Below are positions 55,062 through 64,000 of a DNA stretch of 64,000 nucleotides, piece by piece; within the stretch, counting starts at the first letter, position 1, and every line of letters starts with the position of its first letter. The notes below the pieces were generated by a model. That model saw nothing but the letters and a program-made list of their open reading frames with translations, did no database searches and was not told the DNA's origin. The DNA is from Stenotrophomonas sp. 57 (GTDB taxonomy: Bacteria; Pseudomonadota; Gammaproteobacteria; Xanthomonadales; Xanthomonadaceae), in assembly GCF_030291075.1 (NCBI RefSeq), contig NZ_CP127407.1, forward strand, positions 3,594,001 through 3,658,000. The letters are read 5' to 3'. Made by a program: the position numbers and the translations under genes.

Positions 55062-56036
55062 ATGAGCACCAACGACCTGCCCCAGACCAAGATCGCCGTC
55101 ATCGGCTACGGCAGCCAGGGCCGCGCCCACGCACTGAACCTGCGCGAATCCGGTTTCGACGTGGTGGTAGGCCTGCGCCCGGGCGGCCCCACCGAGGTCA
55201 AGGCGCAGGCCGATGGCTTCACCGTCAAGGCCCCTGCCGATGCAGTGAAGGATGCCGACCTGGTCGCCGTGCTGACCCCGGACATGGTGCAGAAGAAGCT
55301 GTACGACGACGTGCTGGCGCCGAACATGAAGCAGGGTGCGGTGCTGTTGTTCGCGCACGGCCTGAACGTTCATTTCGACATGATCAAGCCGCGCGACGAC
55401 CTCGACGTGGTGCTGGTTGCACCGAAGGGCCCTGGCGCGCTGGTGCGCCGCGAGTATGAAATCGGCCGCGGCGTGCCGTGCATCTGGGCGGTCTACCAGG
55501 ACAAGAGCGGCAAGGCCGCTGACTACGCCCTGGCCTATGCCGGTGGCCTCGGCGGTGCCCGCGCCAACCTGATCCAGACCACCTTCAAGGAAGAGACCGA
55601 GACCGATCTGTTCGGCGAGCAGGCCGTGCTGTGCGGCGGTGCCTCGGCGCTGGTGCAGGCCGGTTTCGAGACCCTGGTCGAAGCCGGTTACCAGCCAGAG
55701 ATCGCCTACTACGAAGTGCTGCACGAACTGAAGCTGATCGTGGACCTGTTCTACGAAGGCGGCATCTCGCGCATGCTGGAATTCGTCTCCGAGACCGCCC
55801 AGTACGGCGACTACGTCAGCGGCCCGCGCGTGATCGACGCCAGCACCAAGGAGCGCATGAAGGAAGTCCTGAAGGACATCCAGGACGGCACCTTCACCAA
55901 GAACTGGGTGGCCGAGTACGAAGCGGGCCTGCCGAACTACAAGAAGTACAAGCAGGCCGACCTGGAGCACCCGATCGAGAAGGTGGGCAAGGAGCTGCGC
56001 GCCAAGATGGTCTGGTTGCAAGGACAGGCTGCGTAA
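55062..56036 (+). CDS. ilvC: Ketol-acid reductoisomerase (class I)
   Basis: 324 residues. NADPH-dependent step two of Ile/Val synthesis. [30 protein letters not shown] is the Rossmann loop, FAHGLNVHF and [12 protein letters not shown] are the substrate/Mg region, and [14 protein letters not shown] and [13 protein letters not shown] hold the Asp/Glu metal ligands. The short single-knot form is class I. First structural gene of the operon, behind two attenuators. Confidence 0.96.
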   Translation: MSTNDLPQTKIAVIGYGSQGRAHALNLRESGFDVVVGLRPGGPTEVKAQADGFTVKAPADAVKDADLVAVLTPDMVQKKLYDDVLAPNMKQGAVLLFAHGLNVHFDMIKPRDDLDVVLVAPKGPGALVRREYEIGRGVPCIWAVYQDKSGKAADYALAYAGGLGGARANLIQTTFKEETETDLFGEQAVLCGGASALVQAGFETLVEAGYQPEIAYYEVLHELKLIVDLFYEGGISRMLEFVSETAQYGDYVSGPRVIDASTKERMKEVLKDIQDGTFTKNWVAEYEAGLPNYKKYKQADLEHPIEKVGKELRAKMVWLQGQAA

Positions 56037-56074
56037 CCACGCAGCCTCCCCCACCCGCTTTGCAAGGTTCCCCC

Positions 56075-57811
56075 ATGAACTCTCCCACACACCGCAGCGC
56101 GCCGCCGAACGGCGCGCGCTGGCTGACCCAGGCGCTGGAGGCCGAGGGCGTCCGTACGCTGTTCGGCTATCCCGGCGGCACCATCATGCCGTTCTACGAC
56201 GCGCTGGTGGATTCGTCGCTGAAGCACATCCTGGTGCGCCACGAGCAGGGTGCCGCGCTGGCGGCCAATGGCTTCGCCCGTGCCAGCGGCCAGGTTGGCG
56301 TCTGCGTGGCCACCTCCGGCCCCGGCGCGTCGAACCTGGTCACCGGCATCGCCGATGCCATGCTGGATTCGGTGCCGATGGTCTGCATCACCGGCCAGGT
56401 CGGCACGCCACTGCTGGGTACCGACGCCTTCCAGGAACTGGATGTGTTCGGCCTGACCCTGCCCATCGTCAAGCACAGCTGGCTGGTGCGCAGCGTCGAT
56501 GACCTGCCGCGCGTAGTGGCCGACGCCTTCCGCATTGCCCGTGAGGGCCGCCCCGGCCCGGTGCTGATCGACCTGCCCAAGGACGTGCAGCTGGCCGATG
56601 CCAGCCACCTGCCGGTGCACGTGCCGTCCAGCGTGGAGCCGCCGGCGGCCGCCGCCGATGCGGCCATCGCCGAGGCCATCGCCGCACTGGCGGCAGCCGA
56701 GAAGCCGGTGATCTACGCTGGCGGTGGCATTGCCCTGGGCGAGGCCGTGCAGGACCTGCGCGACTTCGCCGAGGCCAGCGCCATCCCCACCGTGATGACC
56801 CTGCGTGGCCTGGGCGCGCTGCCCCCGCAGCACCCGCAGTCGCTGGGCATGCTGGGCATGCACGGCACCCGCGCGGCCAACATGGCGGTGCAGGAAAGCG
56901 ACCTGCTGCTGGTGCTGGGTGCGCGCTTTGATGACCGTGCCACCGGCAAGCTGGCCGAGTTCGCGCCGTTCGCCCGCGTGGTCCACATCGACGCCGACGC
57001 CTACGAGATCTCCAAGCTGCGCAGCGCCGATGTCGCGGTGCCGGGCAATGTCAGCCATGCCATCCGCGCCCTGCGTGCGGCCTTCCCCTCCCCCCAGGCC
57101 CAGCAGGACGCATGGCGCAAGCGCTGTGCCCAGCACCGCGACCGCTTCGCCGCCCGCTACGACGCACCCGGCCAGCACATCTACGCCCCGGCGCTGCTGA
57201 AGCGCCTGAGCGAAGTGGCGCCGGCCGACACGGTCATCGCCTGCGATGTCGGCCAGCACCAGATGTGGGTGGCCCAGCATTGCCGCTTCAACCACCCGCG
57301 CAACCACCTGACCAGTGGCGCGCTGGGCACCATGGGCTTCGGCCTGCCGGCGGCGATGGGCGCGCAGTTCGCCTGCCCCGACCGCACCGTGGTGCTGGTG
57401 TCCGGTGATGGCAGCTTCATGATGAACGTGCAGGAGTTGGCCACCATCGCGCGTTGCCGGCTGCCGGTGAAGATCGTGCTGCTGGACAACAGTTCGCTGG
57501 GCATGGTGCGGCAGTGGCAGGAGCTGTTCTTCGCTGAGCGCTACAGCGAGATCGACCTGTCCGACAACCCGGACTTCGTGGCCCTGGCCAAGGTGTTCGG
57601 CATTGCCGCCACCCGCATCGACAACCGCGATGACGTCGAAGGTGGCCTGGCCGCACTGCTGGCCGAGCCGGGCCCGGCCCTGCTGCACGTGGCCATCGAT
57701 GCACGCGCCAACGTGTGGCCGCTGGTGCCGCCCAACACCGCCAACAGCACCATGCTGGAAAGCAACCCCGCCCACGCCCGCCAGGAGACCCCCAATGCAA
57801 TACCGGCTTGA
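56075..57811 (+). CDS. ilvG: Acetolactate synthase large subunit
   Basis: 578 residues, TPP-dependent. GYPGGTIMPFYDALVDSSLKHILVRHEQGAALAANGFAR contains the catalytic Glu in RHEQGA. GTDAFQELDVFGLTLPIVKHSW is the substrate loop. GDGSFMMNVQELATIARCRLPVKIVLLDN is the TPP/Mg motif. It overlaps ilvM by 17 bp. FAD-binding middle domain 190-350. As in E. coli ilvG-ilvM, the small subunit follows. Confidence 0.95.
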   Translation: MNSPTHRSAPPNGARWLTQALEAEGVRTLFGYPGGTIMPFYDALVDSSLKHILVRHEQGAALAANGFARASGQVGVCVATSGPGASNLVTGIADAMLDSVPMVCITGQVGTPLLGTDAFQELDVFGLTLPIVKHSWLVRSVDDLPRVVADAFRIAREGRPGPVLIDLPKDVQLADASHLPVHVPSSVEPPAAAADAAIAEAIAALAAAEKPVIYAGGGIALGEAVQDLRDFAEASAIPTVMTLRGLGALPPQHPQSLGMLGMHGTRAANMAVQESDLLLVLGARFDDRATGKLAEFAPFARVVHIDADAYEISKLRSADVAVPGNVSHAIRALRAAFPSPQAQQDAWRKRCAQHRDRFAARYDAPGQHIYAPALLKRLSEVAPADTVIACDVGQHQMWVAQHCRFNHPRNHLTSGALGTMGFGLPAAMGAQFACPDRTVVLVSGDGSFMMNVQELATIARCRLPVKIVLLDNSSLGMVRQWQELFFAERYSEIDLSDNPDFVALAKVFGIAATRIDNRDDVEGGLAALLAEPGPALLHVAIDARANVWPLVPPNTANSTMLESNPAHARQETPNAIPA

Positions 57812-58043
57812 CCTGGTGCTGCACCCGGCCGAAGGCGCGCTGCTGCGCGTGATCGGCATGGCCGAACGCCGCGGCTTCGCCCCGCGCGCGATCAGCGGCG
57901 CGCCGGTGGCCGCCGATGACGGACGCTGGCACCTGCAGCTGGTGGTCGATGGCCAGCGGCCGCCGGACACCCTGTGCCGGCAGATGGAAAAGATCTACGA
58001 CTGCGTGTCGGTACAGCTGACGCCCGTGGAAGGAGCTGCATGA
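57795..58043 (+). CDS. ilvM: Acetolactate synthase small subunit (IlvM type)
   Basis: 82 residues, a single ACT domain (YRLDLVLHPAEGALLRVIGMAERRGFAPRAISG...QMEKIYDCVSVQL), the short type of isozyme II rather than the 160-residue IlvN/IlvH type. It overlaps the end of ilvG. Its stop overlaps the start of a 38-codon ORF. Confidence 0.9.
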   Translation: MQYRLDLVLHPAEGALLRVIGMAERRGFAPRAISGAPVAADDGRWHLQLVVDGQRPPDTLCRQMEKIYDCVSVQLTPVEGAA

Positions 58044-58156
58044 TGAACACCCGTACCGTAGCGACCACGGTGCCGGCACGGAGGCGTCTTCTTCGTCGCC
58101 CGTGCCCGCACCCGGCGCAGTCCGGCAACCCGCGGGTGGCCCATGCCGGCCGCTGA
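58040..58156 (+). CDS. Small ORF bridging ilvM and ilvA
   Basis: 38 codons (MMNTRTVATTVPARRRLLRR and more), Arg/Pro/Thr-rich. The ATG overlaps the ilvM TGA, and the stop lies 14 bp inside ilvA, so ribosomes leaving ilvM could pass through it to ilvA. A stem GGCACGGAGGCG-TC...-CGCCCGTGCC sits in its middle. It may be a coupling ORF only; I see no conserved domain. Confidence 0.4.
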   Translation: MMNTRTVATTVPARRRLLRRPCPHPAQSGNPRVAHAGR

Positions 58157-59230
58157 TGCCAGCAAGGAAAGCGATGTCGGCGACGTAAGCGTTGCCGACG
58201 TACTGGCCGCGCAGGCCCGCCTGCGCCGCTTCCTGCCGCCTACCCCGCTGCACCATGCCGAACGCTTCGGCACCTGGCTGAAGCTGGAAAACCTGCAGCG
58301 CACCGGTTCCTACAAGGTGCGCGGCGCGCTGAACGCCCTGCTGGCCGGCCGCGAACGTGGCGACACCCGCCCGGTGATCTGCGCTTCGGCCGGCAACCAC
58401 GCACAGGGCGTGGCCTGGGCCGCCTACCGCCTGGACGTGCCGGCCATCACCGTGATGCCGCATGGCGCGCCTGCGACCAAGATCGCCGGTGTCGCCCACT
58501 GGGGCGCCACCGTTCGCCAGCACGGCAACAGCTACGACGAGGCCTTCGCCTTCGCCGTCGAACTGGCGCAGCGCCATGGCTACCGCTTCCTGTCCGCCTT
58601 CGACGATGCCGACGTGATCGCCGGCCAGGGCACGGTCGGCATCGAACTGGCACCGCATGCACCGGACGTGGTGATCGTGCCGATCGGTGGCGGCGGCCTG
58701 GCCTCCGGCGTGGCGCTGGCACTGAAATCGCAGGGCGTGCGCGTGATCGGCGCGCAGGTCGAGGGCGTGGATTCAATGGCCCGCGCGATCAGCGGTGACG
58801 TGCGCGAGATCGCACCGGTGCCGTCGCTGGCCGACGGTGTGCGGGTGAAGATTCCCGGCTTCCTGACCCGCCGCCTGTGCACCTCGCTGCTGGACGACGT
58901 GGTGATCGTGCGCGAAGCCGAACTGCGCGAGACGCTGGTGCGGCTGGCGCTGGAAGAACACATCATCGCCGAAGGCGCCGGTGCGCTGGCACTGGCCGCC
59001 GGGCGCCGCGTGGCCGGCCGCCGCAAATGCGCAGTGGTCTCCGGCGGCAACATCGATGCCGGTGTCCTGGCCGGCCTGCTCACCGATATCCGCCCGCGGC
59101 CGCCGCGCAAACCGCGCCGGCGCCGCAGTGAAACCCCACGCTCGCCCAGCAAGGCCAGCGCCCCCGCCTCCCCCACCTCTTCCCCTTCCCACCTGCAAGC
59201 CGCAACGCCCGCTGTCGAGGAGATTTCCCT

Positions 59231-59234
<4 letters not shown>
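58143..59234 (+). CDS. ilvA: Threonine dehydratase, catalytic domain only
   Basis: 363 residues, PLP enzyme making 2-oxobutanoate from Thr for Ile synthesis. The PLP lysine is K58 in [27 protein letters not shown] and [15 protein letters not shown] are the phosphate and ligand loops. It lacks the C-terminal ACT-like regulatory domain of E. coli IlvA (514 aa), so it is TdcB-sized and may not be feedback-inhibited by Ile. Instead a 45-residue Arg/Pro/Ser-rich tail ([19 protein letters not shown]) follows. The leuA GTG overlaps its stop. Confidence 0.9.
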
Positions 59235-60814
<1,580 letters not shown>

Positions 60815-60824
60815 GGAATCTGAG

Positions 60825-61598
60825 ATGAGCGCCTTCGACACCGCCACCACGGCCGCCGGCCAGCAGTGGAACGCCCAGGACTATGCAATCGATGCCGGTT
60901 TCGTGCCGCTGCTCGGCGGTGCGGTTGCGCGCCTGCTCGACCCGCGCACCGGTGAGCGCATCCTCGACCTGGGCTGTGGCGACGGCGTACTCAGTACCGA
61001 ACTGGCCCTGAGCGGCGCACGCATCCACGGCGTGGACGCCTCGCCGGAACTGGTCAATGCCGCCCGCGCGCGCGGCGTCGATGCCCAGGTGATGGATGGC
61101 CACGCGCTGACCTTCAACGCCGAGTTCGATGCGGTGTTCAGCAATGCCGCGCTGCACTGGATGGGCAACCCGGACCGCGTGCTGGAGGGCGTGCGTCGTT
61201 CCCTGCGCCCCGGCGGCCGTTTCGTCGCCGAGTTCGGCGGCCATGGCAACGTGGCCACGATCATCGCCGCGGTGCAGGCCGCACGTGTGGCCCACGGTCA
61301 TGGCGCCAGCGCCTTCTCGTGGTACTTCCCGACCGCCGATGCCTATGCCGACCGCCTGCGCCAGCATGGCTTCCACGTGCAGCTGATCGAATGCACGCCG
61401 CGCCCGACGGCGCTGCCGACCGGCGTGGCCGGCTGGCTGCGCGTCTTCGCCGCGCCGCTGCTGGATGACCTGCCCAGCGAGGCTCGCGCCACCGTGCGCG
61501 ACGCCGCCACTGCACTGCTGGCCGATCTGCCGCGCAACGCCGCCGGCCAGCCGCTGGCCGACTACGTGCGGCTGCGGGTCCTCGCCCGTCGCCGCTGA
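60825..61598 (+). CDS. Class I SAM-dependent methyltransferase (Tam-like)
   Basis: 257 residues. SAM motif I is [12 protein letters not shown], with D-acidic loop GVDASPELV, and [28 protein letters not shown] is typical of trans-aconitate-methyltransferase-like enzymes. It sits inside the leu operon between leuA and leuC with 10 bp and 61 bp gaps. Yeast Tmt1 methylates trans-aconitate and 3-isopropylmalate, so an acid related to leucine synthesis is a plausible substrate; this is inference. Confidence 0.9.
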   Translation: MSAFDTATTAAGQQWNAQDYAIDAGFVPLLGGAVARLLDPRTGERILDLGCGDGVLSTELALSGARIHGVDASPELVNAARARGVDAQVMDGHALTFNAEFDAVFSNAALHWMGNPDRVLEGVRRSLRPGGRFVAEFGGHGNVATIIAAVQAARVAHGHGASAFSWYFPTADAYADRLRQHGFHVQLIECTPRPTALPTGVAGWLRVFAAPLLDDLPSEARATVRDAATALLADLPRNAAGQPLADYVRLRVLARRR

Positions 61599-61659
61599 CT
61601 CAACACTTTTCGCTATCTTTCCTGATGTCCGCACCTTCGTACTTCTGCCAGGCACACGC

Positions 61660-63078
61660 ATGACTTCCGCACCCCGCACCCTGTACGACAAACTGTGGGA
61701 CGCCCACGTGGTGGTTCCCGAATCCGACAGCGCGCCCGCCGTGCTGTACATCGACCTGCACCTGATCCACGAGGTCACCTCGCCGCAGGCATTCACCGAG
61801 CTGCGTGAGCGTGGCCTGTCGCCGCGCCGGCCGGACCGCACCAAGGCGACGATGGACCACTCCACGCCGACCTTGCCAGCCGCAGCCGACGGCACGCTGC
61901 CCTACGCCAGCGCCGCCTCCGAGGCACAGGTCGCCACGCTGGCGCGCAACTGCGCCGAGCATGGCATCGAGCTGTTCGACATGGCCTCGGACAACCGCGG
62001 CATCGTCCACGTGATTGCGCCGGAACAGGGCTTCACCCAGCCGGGCATGACCATCGTCTGCGGCGACAGTCACACCTCCACCCATGGTGCGTTCGGTTCG
62101 CTGGCCTTCGGCATCGGCACCAGCGAAGTCGGCCACGTACTGGCCACGCAGTGCCTGCTGCAGCGCAAGGCCAAGACCTTCGCGATCACCGTTGATGGCC
62201 CGCTGGCGCCGGGCGTCGGTGCCAAGGACGTGGTGCTGCACATCATCGGCGTGATCGGCGTCAACGGTGGCACCGGCCACGTCATCGAGTTCCGTGGCAG
62301 CACCATCGAAGCGATGGACATGGAACAGCGCATGACGCTGTGCAACATGTCGATCGAAGCCGGCGCGCGTGCCGGCATGGTGGCGCCGGACCAGGTCACC
62401 TTCGACTTCGTGGCCCGCACGCCGCGTGGCCCCAAGGGCGCCGACTTCGACGCTGCCGTCGCGCGCTGGCAGAAGCTGCGCAGCGATGAAGGTGCGCGCT
62501 TCGACAGCGAAGTGCACATCGATGCCGCCGATATCCGCCCGACCCTGACCTGGGGCACGCATCCGGGCACCGCCATCGCGGTGGATGCGCCGATTCCCGC
62601 CGCCAACGATGCGGCCGCACAGAAGGGCCTGGACTACATGCACTTCCAGGCCGGCAAGGCGCTGGCCGGCACGCCGGTGGACGTGGTGTTCGTCGGCTCG
62701 TGCACCAACGGCCGCCTGAGCGACATGCGCGAAGTCGCGCAGGTCCTGCGCGGCCGCCGCGTCGCTGACCGCGTGCGCATGCTGGTGGTGCCGGGCTCGG
62801 AGATCGTCAAGCGCGAGGCCGAAGCCGAAGGCATCCACGAAATCGTGCGCGCGGCCGGTGCCGAGTGGCGCGAGCCGGGCTGCTCGATGTGCATCGCCAT
62901 GAACGGCGATCTGGTCGCGCCCGGCCAGCTGGCCGTGAGCACCAGCAACCGCAATTTCGAAGGCCGCCAGGGCCCCGGTTCGCGCACGCTGCTGGCGTCG
63001 CCGATGAGCGCGGCGTGGGCCGCTGTGAACGGGCACGTTGCCGATACCCGCGAACTGTTCGCACAGGAGGTGGCGTGA
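61660..63078 (+). CDS. leuC: 3-Isopropylmalate dehydratase large subunit
   Basis: 472 residues, aconitase family. 4Fe-4S ligands: Cys of [10 protein letters not shown] and the CxxC of [43 protein letters not shown] is the conserved domain-1 motif. The stop overlaps the leuD ATG (GTGATGG). Confidence 0.97.
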   Translation: MTSAPRTLYDKLWDAHVVVPESDSAPAVLYIDLHLIHEVTSPQAFTELRERGLSPRRPDRTKATMDHSTPTLPAAADGTLPYASAASEAQVATLARNCAEHGIELFDMASDNRGIVHVIAPEQGFTQPGMTIVCGDSHTSTHGAFGSLAFGIGTSEVGHVLATQCLLQRKAKTFAITVDGPLAPGVGAKDVVLHIIGVIGVNGGTGHVIEFRGSTIEAMDMEQRMTLCNMSIEAGARAGMVAPDQVTFDFVARTPRGPKGADFDAAVARWQKLRSDEGARFDSEVHIDAADIRPTLTWGTHPGTAIAVDAPIPAANDAAAQKGLDYMHFQAGKALAGTPVDVVFVGSCTNGRLSDMREVAQVLRGRRVADRVRMLVVPGSEIVKREAEAEGIHEIVRAAGAEWREPGCSMCIAMNGDLVAPGQLAVSTSNRNFEGRQGPGSRTLLASPMSAAWAAVNGHVADTRELFAQEVA

Positions 63079-63656
63079 TGGCCGGTTTCCGTACCCTGAC
63101 CTCGGCCAGTGTGGTGCTGCGCCAGACCAACATCGACACCGACCAGATCATCCCGGCGCGGTTCCTGTCCACCACCGAACGCGCCGGCCTGGGCCGCAAC
63201 GCCTTCAATGACTGGCGCTGGCAGGCCGACGGATCGCCGGTGACCGACTTCGCCTTCAACCAGCCGCACAACGCCGGCCGCAGCATCCTGCTGGCCGGCC
63301 GCAACTTCGGCTGCGGCTCCTCGCGCGAGCATGCGCCGTGGGCGCTGACCGACCTCGGCCTGCGCGCCATCGTCAGCAGCGAGATCGCCGACATCTTCCG
63401 CGGCAACGCGCTGAAGAACGGCCTGCTGCCGATCGTGCTGGACGAGGCCGACGTGCAGGTGCTGATGCAGTGCCCGGACGATGAACTGACCATCGACGTG
63501 GCGGCGCGCGAGCTGCGCACGCCCGATGGCCGGGTGTATTCCTTCCCGCTGGATGGCTTCTCGCAGACCTGCCTGCTGGAAGGTGTCGACCAATTGGGTT
63601 ATCTGTTGGGCCGTGTCCCTGAAATCGAACGTTACGAGAGTGAGCATGCACGCTGA
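63078..63656 (+). CDS. leuD: 3-Isopropylmalate dehydratase small subunit
   Basis: 192 residues. [31 protein letters not shown] and [14 protein letters not shown] are the swivel-domain motifs. AGGAGG precedes the ATG, and the start overlaps the leuC stop. The leuB ATG is 11 bp inside its end. Confidence 0.97.
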   Translation: MAGFRTLTSASVVLRQTNIDTDQIIPARFLSTTERAGLGRNAFNDWRWQADGSPVTDFAFNQPHNAGRSILLAGRNFGCGSSREHAPWALTDLGLRAIVSSEIADIFRGNALKNGLLPIVLDEADVQVLMQCPDDELTIDVAARELRTPDGRVYSFPLDGFSQTCLLEGVDQLGYLLGRVPEIERYESEHAR

Positions 63657-64000
63657 AATTGTTGTCCTGCCCGGTGATGGCATCGGCCCGGAAGTGGCCG
63701 CCGCCGCGGTTGCTGTACTGAAGTCCGTCGCCGGACGCTTCAACCACACCTTCACGTTCAGCGAGCACGATATCGGTGGCATCGCCATCGACCGCCATGG
63801 CGAGCCGCTGCCGGCGTCGACCCTGGCCGCCTGCCAGGCCGCCCATGCGGTACTGCTGGGCGCGGTCGGCGGCCCGAAGTGGTCCGACCCGAACGCCAAG
63901 GTGCGCCCCGAACAGGGCCTGCTGGCGATCCGCAAGGCGCTGGGCCTGTACGCCAACCTGCGCCCGGTGCGCACCCACGAGGCCGCACTGCACGCGTCGC
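63646..64000 (+). CDS. leuB: 3-Isopropylmalate dehydrogenase, 5' part
   Basis: Only 118 codons are in the window; the gene runs off the end. [25 protein letters not shown] is the NAD-binding start of LeuB, and [16 protein letters not shown]...[23 protein letters not shown] the substrate region with the conserved Arg residues. It starts inside leuD. Confidence 0.95.
   Translation, partial: MHAEIVVLPGDGIGPEVAAAAVAVLKSVAGRFNHTFTFSEHDIGGIAIDRHGEPLPASTLAACQAAHAVLLGAVGGPKWSDPNAKVRPEQGLLAIRKALGLYANLRPVRTHEAALHAS

Overview
The window is a high-GC, gene-dense bacterial chromosome segment, most likely from Stenotrophomonas (S. maltophilia complex, Xanthomonadaceae). The evidence is the paired GTAG-type palindromes (GTAGAGCCGAGCCCATGCTCGG and its inverse) known as SMAG repeats in that genus, the pyrophosphate-dependent phosphofructokinase next to adk, the zapA-6S RNA-fau order, and a branched-chain amino acid operon in the order ilvC-ilvG-ilvM-ilvA-leuA-leuCDB. 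I see no prophage, integrase, transposase, CRISPR array, rRNA or tRNA. Most of the window is core genome.

Layout. 1-5.1 kb: end of a DUF1631 gene, a PilZ gene, two M24 proline peptidases (pepQ, pepP) in convergent orientation around a repeat-rich gap, and ygfB. 5.2-9.5 kb: a ZapB-like coiled coil, zapA, 6S RNA, fau, an EVE protein, rpiA, a DUF192 lipoprotein and a SirB1/TPR protein. 9.3-14 kb: rubredoxin, thiE, hemL, azurin, a HAD hydrolase and argD. 14-22 kb: a voltage-gated-type ion channel, two tandem DUF3829 lipoproteins, an SDR, a lipoprotein, a DUF2867/kinase-like pair and a DedA-PAP2-LssY membrane protein. 22-29.7 kb: a LON-domain protein, mpl, an orphan terminator suggesting a small RNA, adk, PPi-phosphofructokinase, a DUF488 protein and a K+-independent H+-pyrophosphatase.

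29.7-38.4 kb is an iron/heme locus: hemO-ybaN-exbB-exbD-tonB as one tight operon, and a sigma factor-FecR-TonB-dependent heme/hemoglobin-type receptor set preceded by a Fur-box-like sequence. 38.6-48 kb holds soluble pyrophosphatase, an HDOD protein with a degenerate receiver domain, a small Cys-rich secreted peptide, a second TonB-dependent receptor with an AraC regulator, a membrane-anchored winged-helix/beta-propeller regulator and an ion channel. 48-54.4 kb: thiC with a TPP riboswitch, a BCCT transporter, a second repeat-rich gap and a gamma-glutamyltransferase. From 54.6 kb to the end runs the ilv/leu operon, with two leader ORFs each followed by a terminator-like hairpin, ending in a truncated leuB.

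Working together: energy metabolism is PPi-oriented (PPi-PFK, H+-PPase, soluble PPase). Heme use links surface signalling, receptor, energy transducer and heme oxygenase. The ilv/leu operon makes Ile, Val and Leu with Thr as the Ile precursor, and its leader looks built for translation-dependent attenuation.

The most unusual non-coding structure is a family of four long palindromes (A-D) with 23-27 bp arms that differ in sequence between copies but stay complementary within each copy, around a conserved 52-nt core. They occur as two inverted pairs, each between convergent genes. More generally, every convergent gene junction in the window carries a palindrome or terminator.
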